From a virus: 64,000 nt of DNA. This document shows positions 1 to 7,524 of this stretch, piece by piece. The notes under the pieces are model-generated. The model saw nothing but the letters and a program-made list of their open reading frames with translations, was not told where the DNA came from and did not search any database. The position numbers and the translations under genes are program-made. Position 1 is the stretch's first letter. Every line of letters starts with the position of its first letter. The stretch spans positions 1 through 64,000 of the IMG/VR virus record IMGVR_UViG_3300036832_001373; one strand, given 5' to 3'.

Positions 1-50
1 AAGCCCCGGCAAAGCGGCCAACCGGCCGTCCCGGTTCGAAACCACACCCA
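1..50. other. GC-rich island, truncated by window edge
   Basis: The first 50 bases are far richer in G+C than the genes that follow and contain short complementary runs (GGCC, CCGGCC). The stretch sits directly before a member of the paralogous family also found beside the islands at 4690 and 34660, so it is probably the end of a similar island. Its left part is outside the window. Confidence 0.4.
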
Positions 51-74
51 AAACTACAGAAAGTGAAACAAAAC

Positions 75-617
75 ATGGCACGTGCAGAATCTATGGTTGC
101 TTTCATTGCCCAGCTCCGCACCCACGCAGCAATCAACCAAGGGACGGAATGGGACCTTCTTCCAACTGACGATACGATCGTCGCCGATCTGATCGGGAAC
201 GGTCGTAAGATGAATCGGATCATCGAGGGAGTGGGACGCAAGTTGAGCGTCCTTCGTTCCCAAGGTGGAACGGGCGATTGGTCGGTACTCGCTGCAATGG
301 GCTACGATGAGCTTCTGGCTCATCCGGCCAATCGGGCGGCTGCTGGTCTCGCTCAGATTGCCGACGCCAACGATCCAGTCGCGAAGTTGATCGCGGCTGC
401 GAAAGCTTCCGGTGACAACGTGGTCGCTCTTCCTCCTCCAGCTCCAATCGAAGCGTCGGTCGTTGATGCTCCGGTTGAAACTGCTCCGGTCGAAGAGACC
501 AAGACCGAGGAAGCGACCGAAGAAGTTAAGGAGGAAGTGACCGAGGTTCCTTCGTTCCTCTCTGCGATCAAAGACCAAAGCGAAGAGACCGAGACCAAGC
601 GTCCTCGTCGTCGTTGA
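75..617 (+). CDS. Paralogous small protein, copy A (unknown function)
   Basis: A 180-residue protein I cannot assign. Residues 5-60 form a conserved domain with the pattern LRxHAA-GTxWDLLPT-LIGxGRK-GVGxKLxVL. It recurs at 4865-5143 and in the C-terminal half of 33867-34649, so it is a genuine paralogous family. From about residue 115 the protein becomes an Ala/Pro/Val then Glu/Lys-rich low-complexity tail ending in KRPRRR, which could bind nucleic acid. G+C is clearly higher than in most neighbours. ATG 75 is chosen over GTG 63 because the homologous copy begins at the equivalent point; no strong SD is visible. A UUCG hairpin follows the stop. Confidence 0.8.
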   Translation: MARAESMVAFIAQLRTHAAINQGTEWDLLPTDDTIVADLIGNGRKMNRIIEGVGRKLSVLRSQGGTGDWSVLAAMGYDELLAHPANRAAAGLAQIADANDPVAKLIAAAKASGDNVVALPPPAPIEASVVDAPVETAPVEETKTEEATEEVKEEVTEVPSFLSAIKDQSEETETKRPRRR

Positions 618-629
618 TCCACTAAGATT

Positions 630-655
630 GGTTGGATGGCTTCGGCCATCCAACC
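630..655 (+). terminator. UUCG-tetraloop hairpin after copy A
   Basis: A perfect 11-bp stem (GGTTGGATGGC with GCCATCCAACC) is closed by TTCG, 13 nt after the stop of the upstream gene. There is no long T tract, only TCTTC. A matching hairpin follows copy B at 5156, which supports a real terminator or 3'-end stabiliser. Confidence 0.7.
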
Positions 656-735
656 TCTTCAACCAAAAGTGGTTGCCTATGCCCTCCAGCCCTGTCTGGA
701 TGGCGTTTTAAATAGTTATTGGTTGAATTTGCCGT

Positions 736-789
736 GTTAGTTGGAAATTCTGCTCTTTTAGGGCTAATTTCCAACTAACAAGGAGATTT
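736..789. repeat. 14-bp inverted repeat in leader of 877 gene
   Basis: GTTAGTTGGAAATT at 736-749 is perfectly complementary to AATTTCCAACTAAC at 776-789, with a 26-nt loop. It is followed at once by an SD-like AAGGAG at 790 but no ATG. The 618-876 gap otherwise holds no gene. Related GTTAGTTG sequence occurs at 2036-2066 and 2502-2532. Confidence 0.6.
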
Positions 790-876
790 ACAACGAGTAT
801 TGCCCTAAACGCCCGTGGATATAGAGTTTCAAGAGGTTATTGGTTGGATTAGCCTAGGAAAAAGAAGGAAACCCCC

Positions 877-1308
877 ATGAGCGATAAAGTACGAGAGCAC
901 ACTTTCTATCTAATCCCTAGGGTTAAGATAGGATGCACTAAAGACCTCAAGAAAAGGAAAAGAAAGTATCCAGGAGGTACAGTACTTATTACAATTGAAA
1001 AACGTATGTGCGATGACCTAGAAGCTGAAGCTCGAGAAGAATATTGGCAGGACTATTACAACCTGCCAAGAGACAAACATGGGTACGCCAAGAATAATTG
1101 GAGTGCTAGAATGACTAAAGAACAGAGACAAGCATCAGTGAAGAAAGCGGCTGCCTCACGTAACAATCCAAGTAAAACTGGATTGTTACAAAAACTAGCA
1201 CTAGCTAGTCCTAACCACATTAGTAAAAAGATCTTTACTTGTCCAGTTTGTAGCTTTACCTGCAAAGGTAATTTAGGTCTTCGTAGTCATATGAGTACCC
1301 ACAAGTGA
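877..1308 (+). CDS. GIY-YIG-type homing endonuclease with C2H2 finger
   Basis: 143 residues. The N-terminus (TFYLIP, then KIGCTKDLKKRKRKY) matches the GIY-YIG nuclease core with its following Arg. The middle carries the ARMTKEQR block, and the C-terminus has the SPNHISKK linker followed by a C2H2 finger (CPVC, then HMSTH). The linker-plus-finger module recurs in the endonucleases at 20677 and 54691 and, weaker, at 36801, so this is a free-standing mobile gene. The canonical second-helix residues are degenerate, and activity is not certain. ATG 877 follows AAGAAGGAAA. Confidence 0.75.
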   Translation: MSDKVREHTFYLIPRVKIGCTKDLKKRKRKYPGGTVLITIEKRMCDDLEAEAREEYWQDYYNLPRDKHGYAKNNWSARMTKEQRQASVKKAAASRNNPSKTGLLQKLALASPNHISKKIFTCPVCSFTCKGNLGLRSHMSTHK

Positions 1309-1316
1309 AATACACG

Positions 1317-1470
1317 CCCCTCGCCCGGCGCTGAAGCGTCCATTTTTTCGGGCAACGGCGGGGCGGCCCCTTCAAAATAACGCTTCAGTGGCCTTCTACA
1401 GGCCGTGGAGGGGCCGTCTAGCGGCGGTCGGGTCTGGCGTTTTGCGTTTCCGAGAATGCCAACGTCTTTT
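1317..1470. other. GC-rich inverted-repeat island
   Basis: This intergenic stretch is strongly G+C-rich. Arms CTGAAGCGT (1331-1339) and ACGCTTCAG (1380-1388) flank a T6 run plus a GGCGGGGCGG block. The layout (arm ending GCGT, T tract, GC block, return arm beginning ACGC) matches the island at 18972-19033. No ORF fits it. Confidence 0.7.
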
Positions 1471-1493
1471 AGTTGAAATTGAGGAGAAACTTG

Positions 1494-1976
1494 ATGGCTA
1501 AGTATCGAGCAATAGTACCATTCGGAGGCAGTTACACGGAGGTCACAACCGACGCTTATAATCCAGCTTCAGCTACGAAGTGGCTTGAGCAGAGCTATGG
1601 ACAAGGCAACGTTCACTCAGTCAGTGAGATCCCTGAGATACGTAGGGGATTTGGAGGTAGCTTAATAAGCGATCTAGCTTTGATAATTAGTACGACAGTT
1701 GGTGCAATTGCCACCTACAGAGATCACCGTAGGATCAAGGAGCTTGAGGCTAGGCTTAGAACTCAGGATGAAGAACTTAGCCAGCCTCCACCTAGGAATC
1801 GAGGTAGGCCTAGCCTACGAGTTGTAGAAAATGAACCTGAAGTTCAGAAAGTTGAGCCTCAAGTTGTTCTTTCTAAGCCAGTTCAGGTTATAGCAATGTT
1901 AATTGGATGGATTATAGGTGGAGTTCCTATGGTACTGATTATGTGGTTTTTATTCCATCTTTTGGGAGTACATTGA
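1494..1976 (+). CDS. Two-helix membrane protein, unknown
   Basis: 160 residues. A hydrophobic segment around residues 55-72 and a strongly hydrophobic C-terminal segment (about 130-158, with IGWIIGG and WFLFHLLG) flank a charged, Pro-rich middle. ATG 1494 is chosen because GAGGAG lies 8 nt upstream. An unrelated-looking phage membrane protein; no family recognised. Confidence 0.75.
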   Translation: MAKYRAIVPFGGSYTEVTTDAYNPASATKWLEQSYGQGNVHSVSEIPEIRRGFGGSLISDLALIISTTVGAIATYRDHRRIKELEARLRTQDEELSQPPPRNRGRPSLRVVENEPEVQKVEPQVVLSKPVQVIAMLIGWIIGGVPMVLIMWFLFHLLGVH

Positions 1977-2010
1977 CTAAAATACAACTAGATTGACTAA
2001 AAAACGAGTT

Positions 2011-2042
2011 TTAAGGCATCCACTCAGGGCTGGATGCCTTAA
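2011..2042. terminator. Bidirectional terminator hairpin
   Basis: TTAAGGCATCC (2011-2021) pairs with GGATGCCTTAA (2032-2042) around a 10-nt loop, between the plus gene ending at 1976 and the minus gene ending at 2070. The convergent placement fits a shared terminator. T-rich sequence follows on both strands. Confidence 0.7.
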
Positions 2043-2069
2043 CAGGTTGGATTTTTCGTTGTTAGTGGG

Positions 2070-2405
2070 CTACGGCCCAGTTGATCCAGGTGCAGTTGAG
2101 GTATGAAACTCCATACCAGTTGCTCCTGAGGCTCCAGTTGCACCTTCATCCGGTGGAGGAGGTGGATAAGGGTCCAGTGGAGGCTCTAGTTCAAAAATTG
2201 ACACTGAATGGTGCATTCCACGCCAGTCTTGAACTAGAGCTACAGTTGTAGGGTCAGCTCCAGTCGGATAGTCTGGATCTCCAGGTACCGCTTGACGCTG
2301 AACTACAACTCCATGACCTCGATAGAGCCTTTCATCAGTCTCTGGATCTCTGGTATCTGGATCTTTAGATTCAGCTTGAGTTTCTTTAGTTTTTGACTTA
2401 GCCAT
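2070..2405 (-). CDS. Low-complexity Pro/Gly-rich protein
   Basis: 111 residues. A charged N-terminus (KETQAESKDPDTRDPETDE) leads into a globular-looking middle with DWRGMHH, then a PYPPPPPDEG stretch and a collagen-like tail (GATGASGATG). No function recognised. It is the last gene of a short minus-strand block. Confidence 0.65.
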   Translation of the reverse strand: MAKSKTKETQAESKDPDTRDPETDERLYRGHGVVVQRQAVPGDPDYPTGADPTTVALVQDWRGMHHSVSIFELEPPLDPYPPPPPDEGATGASGATGMEFHTSTAPGSTGP

Positions 2406-2527
2406 CTTGATTGATCTCCTTCAGTTTAGACTGAGTATAGGTTTATTTTCCTTGAGAATCCAACTAACAATCAATTTTAGGCTAGCCGACTGAGCCTGGA
2501 GGCCTTAACAGGTTGGATTTATCGTTG

Positions 2528-2749
2528 TTAGTTGAAACTTTTAGGAAAATTTACCTTTTTTAAGTTCGTAGTCGGCTTCGAGTCTAATTTATATAATTGT
2601 TTCATTTTAGCTGCAATCAACGGCAGTTGATCAACTGAGAAATTCGATCTTAGATACCTAAGGGATCTTCTTAGGTAGTGATCGACTCGATTTTCGGGGA
2701 TTTTAGCTAGCTTAGCTAGCTTTAGCCTAAAACTTTTAGATAAATTCAC
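2528..2749 (-). CDS. Small basic protein, unknown
   Basis: 73 residues, Lys/Arg/Leu-rich and probably helical (KSFRLKLAKLAKIPENRVD). No family recognised. Its stop lies inside a 31-nt repeat (2502-2532) whose other copy is at 2036-2066 after the next minus-strand gene. Confidence 0.55.
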   Translation of the reverse strand: MNLSKSFRLKLAKLAKIPENRVDHYLRRSLRYLRSNFSVDQLPLIAAKMKQLYKLDSKPTTNLKKVNFPKSFN

Positions 2750-2769
2750 TTAAATTGCCTAAATTTCAG

Positions 2770-2937
2770 TCAATCTCGGATAAATCTTTTAATTATAAGT
2801 TGATTATCGGCTAGTGACAATTGATAATTGTTGTTATTCTGAAGTTTTTCTACAATATCTCGAGCTTTAGTCTCTGAAATCTGTTCATCCAGATCAAGTT
2901 GACGTTTAGTAAACGAATCAGCTGAAACTTTAACCAT
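2770..2937 (-). CDS. Small protein, unknown
   Basis: 55 residues (MVKVSADSFTKRQLD start, RFIRD end), largely polar and helical. It fits tightly between its neighbours on the same strand. No function recognised. Confidence 0.5.
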   Translation of the reverse strand: MVKVSADSFTKRQLDLDEQISETKARDIVEKLQNNNNYQLSLADNQLIIKRFIRD

Positions 2938-2980
2938 TTCAGTCTCCGTAGGCTAAACTTTAGGTAGATTTAGAACTTTT

Positions 2981-3265
2981 TTAGGCTAATTTAGAATTAA
3001 ATTTAGATTTCGGAGGACCTCTAGAACGAATTAGCCGATAAATTTCAGTTTTCAGTTCTGAATGCGGAACTTTAGAAAGAAATTTGAAGATTTCGTCAGT
3101 GGATTTTTCAGTTAAAATCGCTACTTCAGAACTGAGTTCGATCAAGTTAGCTAAATTTTCGTAGTGCGAGGCTGAATTCCACGTTTTTAGCCTGGATTCC
3201 AGATCTGAGAACAATTTTTTAGTTTGATTTTCAGTCTCGATTGCTAACCTTGCTACCACTGACAT
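2981..3265 (-). CDS. Small helical protein, unknown
   Basis: 94 residues, mostly predicted helix (KLFSDLESRLKTWN, LIELSSEVAILTEK). It is the first gene of the minus-strand block, whose upstream region contains a perfect 32-bp palindrome. Confidence 0.55.
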   Translation of the reverse strand: MSVVARLAIETENQTKKLFSDLESRLKTWNSASHYENLANLIELSSEVAILTEKSTDEIFKFLSKVPHSELKTEIYRLIRSRGPPKSKFNSKLA

Positions 3266-3700
3266 TTAGCTACACCTCTGCCACCGGAGCTAAACACACT
3301 CCATACGTATGGAGTGTGTTTAAAGTCGTAAAAACTGACGAGATTTAGGTTGTTAACTGGTGAGTAAGAACCTTTAAAGGTAGAAAATAAAATTTAGGAA
3401 AATTTAGTGAGTTGACCTGGGGAAAATCAAGATCAGAGAAGAGTTTAGTTCTTAGATCAAGTTTATTTTCTAGGTTAGATCAACTTATAGGGTAGCCTTA
3501 GGCGAGGAGCGTAGCGACGAGCTCCATCTTTGGAGGCTCACGCGCGTAGAGCTTACAATAATTCTACAACAATAGAGTTACCTATAGTTGTAGTCACATT
3601 CTTACTCTAACTCTTCTCTTTCTTACTCTTTCTTATCTTCTAACGGAGCTCGAGGCTAGGGATCGAGGAAAAGGGCTAGACTTAGCTAAGGGAGGAAACT
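3266..3700. other. Divergent intergenic region, 435 bp
   Basis: No gene is seen here. It separates the minus-strand block from plus gene 3701, so it should hold promoters for both directions. It contains the palindrome at 3291-3322, competing short hairpins around GGAGC (3506) and GCTCC (3521), and a pyrimidine-rich run near 3600-3645. No clear sigma70 promoter could be assigned. Confidence 0.5.
3291..3322. repeat. Perfect 32-bp palindrome without loop
   Basis: TAAACACACTCCATAC at 3291-3306 is followed directly by its exact reverse complement at 3307-3322. It lies 25 bp upstream of the minus gene starting at 3265, the position expected of an operator for a dimeric repressor. Confidence 0.8.
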
Positions 3701-4093
3701 TTGAAATCTAATCAGGAGATAAATAAAGAGGCATGGAGAATATCTCAAGAAACTGGAAGAGATTGGGAGGTAGTTAGGATAGAACTTAGAAGAAAAGAAG
3801 AAGATGAGGCTAACACTCAAACGAGGGATCAAGTGAAAGATAAAGTAGAGGATAAAGAACTTGACAAAATTGATGGCTTCACAGGCTATCTAGAGACACT
3901 TCTTGGAAAGAACGTTTCTATCCTAGTTGATCTAAACTCAAAAGGTGATCCAAATCTAAAAGAAAACTACAGAGGGATAGTAGAAAAAGTTGGGAAAGAT
4001 TTTATCTCACTAAGAATGACTTTAGGTACGGATACTAGAGTTAGAGTAGTAGTTAAAACTTACCTCATTATCTCAGTTTGGGAGTATAAGTAA
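3701..4093 (+). CDS. Hypothetical protein, possible Sm-like C-terminus
   Basis: 130 residues starting at TTG 3701, 4 nt after GGAGGAA. A charged helical N-terminal half is followed by a beta-rich C-terminal half (GKNVSILVDL, YRGIVEKVGKDFISL) that resembles a small-beta-barrel pattern; this is only an impression. No family assigned. Confidence 0.6.
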   Translation: MKSNQEINKEAWRISQETGRDWEVVRIELRRKEEDEANTQTRDQVKDKVEDKELDKIDGFTGYLETLLGKNVSILVDLNSKGDPNLKENYRGIVEKVGKDFISLRMTLGTDTRVRVVVKTYLIISVWEYK

Positions 4094-4114
4094 AATTGAT
4101 TCATTAAGTTGTTT

Positions 4115-4141
4115 AGGGAAAGTAGTTTAAGGAACGTTAAC
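4115..4141 (+). promoter_or_regulatory. Bipartite intergenic motif P1
   Basis: AGGGAAAGTAG, 8 nt, ACGTTAAC; 19 nt before ATG 4161. One of eleven copies with invariant spacing. Confidence 0.65.
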
Positions 4142-4160
4142 AAGTGAGGAGAGAGAGAAA

Positions 4161-4676
4161 ATGGAGAATAGGACGAACTACAAGAAATTATTAATGGTAG
4201 GTACTGTAGTGTTAGTGTTACCTTTGGTAGGTTGTATAGAGGAAGGAGTAGGTCAGCCTAGGGAAAGGAATCCAATTGAAGTATATCCAGCGGCTATTCT
4301 AGCTGACCTATACGGCTTGCCTTACCAGAAGGGTATAGAAGTGGTATCAACAGTGGATAACGTAGAGGTAAAATCTATAACTCTCAACAGAGGAAACTGT
4401 GAGATAAAAGACACATTAAGGACTAGGGGAGTATACACATACAAAGAAGCCAAGTCAAGGGAGGAACTAGGATTTGGAGAATGGGAGTACCAGGATGACT
4501 TTACTCACTGGAGTAAAGTAACATCAGACACAGACTTTTCTAAGAACTGGACATATAGAACCAAAGGGTATAATTTGAAGTATGGAGAGGCTAAGCAACA
4601 CGCACTTTCATGTGATAGAATCTTAGAGATAGCAGTTAAAACTAATCTTGGAGAATATAAATTTGGAGGAGAGTGA
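4161..4676 (+). CDS. Putative lipoprotein
   Basis: 171 residues. A short basic start (NYKKLL) and hydrophobic core end in lipobox LVGC, with the lipidated Cys at residue 25. The product should therefore be exported and anchored in a membrane if made in a Gram-negative host. The mature part has two further Cys and no family I recognise. It could alter the host envelope (superinfection exclusion) or aid lysis; this is inference from location only. Confidence 0.7.
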   Translation: MENRTNYKKLLMVGTVVLVLPLVGCIEEGVGQPRERNPIEVYPAAILADLYGLPYQKGIEVVSTVDNVEVKSITLNRGNCEIKDTLRTRGVYTYKEAKSREELGFGEWEYQDDFTHWSKVTSDTDFSKNWTYRTKGYNLKYGEAKQHALSCDRILEIAVKTNLGEYKFGGE

Positions 4677-4689
4677 AGAATTTTTTAGT

Positions 4690-4835
4690 TGGACGTTCTC
4701 CCCGCGGCCTTTTGCCGCGGGCAAAAGAGGTTAAAAAAGGGGTTTAGCCCCAAAAGGGCCCAAAAAAGGCGTGTTTTTGGGCGAAAAAAGACGCGGCCCC
4801 GCCCCGGGGCGGAAAACGGGGTTCAAACGCACACC
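4690..4835. other. GC-rich inverted-repeat island
   Basis: The island begins with hairpin CCCGCGGC-CTTTT-GCCGCGGG (4701-4721). It continues with alternating A/T runs and G+C blocks (GCCCCAAAAGGGCCC, GGCGTGTTTTTGGGCG, CCCCGCCCCGGGGCGG). The order and wording closely match the island at 34660-34835, and CGGGGCGGAAAA recurs at the end of gene 13069. Confidence 0.75.
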
Positions 4836-4864
4836 TAAAACAGAGCGGAAAATGGAGAAGATAA

Positions 4865-5143
4865 ATGGACATCAATACTCCTCTCGTTAAAGACTTCGTC
4901 GCCAAACTTCGTGACCACGCAGCAGCCAATCCAGGAACCCACTGGGACCTGCTTCCAACTGAGTACTCCTCGGTAGCTCTCCTGGTCATTCCAGGCCGAA
5001 AATGGCACCGAGTTGTTGATGGCGTTGGAGACAAGCTTCGAGTGCTCCAAGCAAATCCTGCCATTGGCTTGGCAGGTATTTCCACTCTTGGCTTCGCAGA
5101 GTTGAAAGCTCATCTTGCAAACGACAAGAAGACCACAACCTAA
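4865..5143 (+). CDS. Paralogous small protein, copy B
   Basis: 92 residues, homologous to copy A over its whole length (KLRDHAAANPGTHWDLLPTE, then PGRKWHRVVDGVGDKLRVLQ and LGFAELKAHLAND) but lacking A's charged tail. Function unknown. GAAAATGGAGA upstream supplies the SD for ATG 4865. The gene is flanked by a GC island before and a GGTTGGAGGC hairpin after, the same arrangement as copy A. Confidence 0.8.
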   Translation: MDINTPLVKDFVAKLRDHAAANPGTHWDLLPTEYSSVALLVIPGRKWHRVVDGVGDKLRVLQANPAIGLAGISTLGFAELKAHLANDKKTTT

Positions 5144-5155
5144 GACGGTTGCTCG

Positions 5156-5180
5156 GGTTGGAGGCTTCAAGCCTCCAACC
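5156..5180 (+). terminator. Hairpin after copy B
   Basis: GGTTGGAGGC (5156-5165) pairs with GCCTCCAACC (5171-5180) around TTCAA, 12 nt after the stop. It is closely related to the hairpin after copy A at 630. Confidence 0.7.
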
Positions 5181-5209
5181 ACTTAAGTTGAAACAATGGA
5201 GAACTAAAA

Positions 5210-5407
5210 ATGGAGACGAAAAACTTCGTGGTTCAAACGTTTACGCGGGACAGCAGGCAATCCATCGAGTGGTTCGATTCACTAGAGTACGCTAGAAACT
5301 TTAGTAAGGCAAATGGTTGCTCTTTAATCTATCGAAGAGAGCAAGTTGCTTGTATCGACAACGGTTTCCTCTACTTGAAATTGGAAGACTGTAAACCGAT
5401 TGATTGA
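5210..5407 (+). CDS. Small protein, unknown
   Basis: 65 residues, starting METKNFVVQTFTRDSRQ. SD TGGAG lies 10 nt before ATG 5210. No family recognised. It starts a run of small genes sharing the TGGAGAACT leader and TGATTGATC-like sequence at their stops. Confidence 0.65.
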   Translation: METKNFVVQTFTRDSRQSIEWFDSLEYARNFSKANGCSLIYRREQVACIDNGFLYLKLEDCKPID

Positions 5408-5432
5408 TTCGCTAAACAATGGAGAACTGAAA

Positions 5433-5789
5433 GTGACACGAACGAACGTTGGAAAACTGTACGTCCACACTCCAAAAGCTGTACGAAGAGGGCTTCCTGG
5501 AGATAGCGTCTATGCAGTGGTAGCTAGTAAGGGAAAATACCTGATATCCTGGGAATGTAAGTGGAGTGGAACGAAGTTGAAGCATCCAGCGTTTCCTGGA
5601 GAGCTTCTGGAGACCAACGATGAACGGTTGTTTATAATGAGGGATAACAACTATAGGTTATGGATTGGAGGTCCTACAGCTGACGGTAAAGGGTACAAAA
5701 CTTTAGTGAAGGTAGAAAGGGTTATCAACGGAATTGCACCAAGTAAAGTGTTTTACCTCGACAGTTACTACAAGAGGTTGTGGACCTAG
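5433..5789 (+). CDS. Small beta-rich protein, unknown
   Basis: 118 residues. GTG 5433 is chosen because the TGGAGAACTGAAA leader used by neighbours lies directly before it; a longer TTG start at 5400 would read through that leader. Basic with many aromatic residues; no family recognised. Confidence 0.65.
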   Translation: MTRTNVGKLYVHTPKAVRRGLPGDSVYAVVASKGKYLISWECKWSGTKLKHPAFPGELLETNDERLFIMRDNNYRLWIGGPTADGKGYKTLVKVERVINGIAPSKVFYLDSYYKRLWT

Positions 5790-5849
5790 ATTGGTCTAAC
5801 CTGGAGGGGAGCAGCGAAAGTTGCTCCTTTCTGGGGTGGACGATCCACC
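5787..5849 (+). terminator. Double-hairpin intergenic element E1
   Basis: TAGATTGGTCTAAC at the stop codon is followed by stem GGAGCAGC / GTTGCTCC with a GAAA tetraloop and a T run. Then comes a second small hairpin GGTGGA-CGA-TCCACC (5835-5849). The same order recurs at 6087, 9109 and 9706. Confidence 0.75.
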
Positions 5850-5870
5850 AAAACCAAGAAGGAGATTAAC

Positions 5871-6089
5871 ATGCAACTAAACAATCTAGAAGCCAGAATA
5901 ACTAACCTGGAGAAAGCTGTTGTAACTCTTCTAGAGTCGAGACTTAAGTCTGTCAATGAAAGACTTAAGTCTTTCAAAGAAAGAAACGAAAGAAAAGAAA
6001 GAAGAGTAGCAGAACTGGAGGGTGCTCTTGAACAGATCCGTTCTCAGGCGTCCTCGGTCTTAGAGACATCTAAGGATAAAGCGGCCTAG
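5871..6089 (+). CDS. Small coiled-coil protein
   Basis: 72 residues, almost entirely heptad-patterned (LEARITNLEKAVVTLLESR). It includes a duplicated heptad (RLKSVNE, RLKSFKE), whose DNA contains the palindrome AGACTTAAGTCT twice, at 5940 and 5961. Likely oligomeric; function unknown. SD AAGGAGAT precedes ATG 5871. Confidence 0.7.
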   Translation: MQLNNLEARITNLEKAVVTLLESRLKSVNERLKSFKERNERKERRVAELEGALEQIRSQASSVLETSKDKAA

Positions 6090-6150
6090 ATTGGTCTAGC
6101 TGGAAGGAGGAGCTTCGGCTCCTCCTTTTGGGTGGACGATCAAGCCCACC
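6087..6150 (+). terminator. Double-hairpin intergenic element E2
   Basis: TAGATTGGTCTAGC leads into stem AAGGAGGAGC / GCTCCTCCTT closed by TTCG (6104-6127) with a T4 run, a strong intrinsic terminator. The second hairpin GGTGG / CCACC (6131-6150) follows. Confidence 0.8.
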
Positions 6151-6167
6151 GAATGGAGGGCATGGGG

Positions 6168-6380
6168 ATGCCAAAGAAATCAAGGGAAGAACTTGAGAAA
6201 GAGCTAATGAGCTTAGGGGCTAGCCTTGAGAACGTTCGAGGAATGACAGTAGAGGAGATGAAGGAAGAGCTAGTTAAGTTTGACAAGATGCTGGATGAAT
6301 TCGATAAAGATCCAAAGAAGCTAATAGAGCATGTAGGAAAACAACTTCGAGCTATGCAGAAAAAGTTACCGAGACACTAG
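6168..6380 (+). CDS. Small acidic helical protein
   Basis: 70 residues (MPKKSREELEKELMSLGAS start). ATG 6168 is preferred, 7 nt after GGAGGG; upstream GTG 6132 would lie inside hairpin element E2. Predicted helical; no family recognised. Confidence 0.6.
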   Translation: MPKKSREELEKELMSLGASLENVRGMTVEEMKEELVKFDKMLDEFDKDPKKLIEHVGKQLRAMQKKLPRH

Positions 6381-6400
6381 ACTTTAAATGGAGAAAACAG

Positions 6401-6577
6401 ATGAACTTGGAATCGTTCCTACACAAATATGGAACTACAGGAGTACCAATGACAGTTGAGACACTGCTTGAGCTGAGCACTGGAGGATCTACGGATCTTA
6501 GGTTAGAGGTTAGGGAGCAAATGGAGAATCTGAAGGCTATGCTTCAGCATGAACAGTATAAACTTTTGAAGACTTGA
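6401..6577 (+). CDS. Small protein, unknown
   Basis: 58 residues (MNLESFLHKYGTTGVPM start, EQYKLLKT end). SD TGGAG lies 10 nt upstream. It fills an otherwise empty gap in the operon, and its stop carries the TTGATTGG sequence seen at neighbouring gene ends. Confidence 0.65.
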   Translation: MNLESFLHKYGTTGVPMTVETLLELSTGGSTDLRLEVREQMENLKAMLQHEQYKLLKT

Positions 6578-6609
6578 TTGGTACACTAGACTAAACTGGA
6601 GAGCTGAAA

Positions 6610-6960
6610 ATGGACACAGACCAAAGGAAGGCAGAGATCTTAGCTAAGAACGAAAAATTGATGAGAGAAAACAAACTCAACGAGAAGGAACTAGCGATCC
6701 TAGTCGTTCCTTATATGCTTAGGATCCTTGATGAAGCAACTCCTGAAGAACAGTTTGAGCTGTCAGTGGTATTCGATGCAACTGGAAAGAAAGGTCAGGT
6801 TGTAATCGATGAGTGGATTGAACCAGATCCTGACCTTCAGGGAATCGAGCAAAAGAAACCAACTGGAGAGGTGGAAGAGGCAGTAGAAATTACCATCAAT
6901 GCGTATCCCTACCTAGTTGATTATATAACTAGGAAAGGGTGGCTTGGTAAAGCCAACTAA
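6610..6960 (+). CDS. Hypothetical protein
   Basis: 116 residues. A helical N-terminal half (ILAKNEKLMRENKLNEKE) is followed by an acidic Pro-containing linker (IEPDPDLQGIEQKKPTGE) and a short C-terminal domain. SD TGGAGAG precedes ATG 6610. No family recognised. Confidence 0.6.
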   Translation: MDTDQRKAEILAKNEKLMRENKLNEKELAILVVPYMLRILDEATPEEQFELSVVFDATGKKGQVVIDEWIEPDPDLQGIEQKKPTGEVEEAVEITINAYPYLVDYITRKGWLGKAN

Positions 6961-7001
6961 CCAAGAGAGAAATAGAGAAACTAGAAAGAGAGGAGATAAG
7001 A

Positions 7002-7208
7002 ATGCCTAGAAAATGCCTAACTCCGGGTTGCATCTATTCAACCCATTCAAGTGGACGTACCTTCTCAGTGAAGGTCCAGCTACCATTTCACCCTGGATGG
7101 GGTAGTTGGAATGCTCAGCAAGCCAAGGAACAAGAGGACTGGCTCCATGATGTGATGGAGAAAGCTATCGCTGAACGGTACAACTACCACTTTAAAAATG
7201 AGGAGTGA
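7002..7208 (+). CDS. Small protein with Cys pair, unknown
   Basis: 68 residues. N-terminal CLTPGC plus a Trp-rich middle (HPGWGSWNAQQAKEQEDWLH) suggest a small folded domain. GGAGAT lies just before ATG 7002. No family recognised. Confidence 0.6.
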   Translation: MPRKCLTPGCIYSTHSSGRTFSVKVQLPFHPGWGSWNAQQAKEQEDWLHDVMEKAIAERYNYHFKNEE

Positions 7209-7211
7209 ACA

Positions 7212-7520
7212 ATGATTCTTAAGTGGGAATCTCTCAGTACAAGATACCTAGACTTAGGAAACTTACAGTTTATGATGAATGATGAGGATCCTAGATCAGC
7301 TAGAGAGCAGTTAGACTCAGGATACAAACAATTTGGAGGATGGAATCCATTTCCAGGATTCAAACTAACTGGTAACAATAGTCTGATCTATCCTGGTGAT
7401 CCTCCACAACATCCAATAGCTAGAACTAAACTCAGAGAAGAGACAATACTTCTTTACCCTGGTGACTGGGTAGCGATTATACAACCCGATCGTTCATTCG
7501 AAGTCTGTAGGATGGATTAG
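7212..7520 (+). CDS. Hypothetical protein with YPGD repeats
   Basis: 102 residues. Two YPGD motifs (IYPGDPPQHPIA and LLYPGDWVAII) lie in the C-terminal half, and ends FEVCRMD. It starts 3 nt after the preceding stop, within the same operon. The motif looks conserved but I cannot name the family. Confidence 0.6.
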   Translation: MILKWESLSTRYLDLGNLQFMMNDEDPRSAREQLDSGYKQFGGWNPFPGFKLTGNNSLIYPGDPPQHPIARTKLREETILLYPGDWVAIIQPDRSFEVCRMD

Positions 7521-7524
7521 AACC

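Noticed and set aside
28-48. tRNA T-arm-like GGTTCGAAACC near the window start
   Set aside because: The flanking bases do not form a 5-bp T stem and no anticodon or acceptor arm can be drawn.
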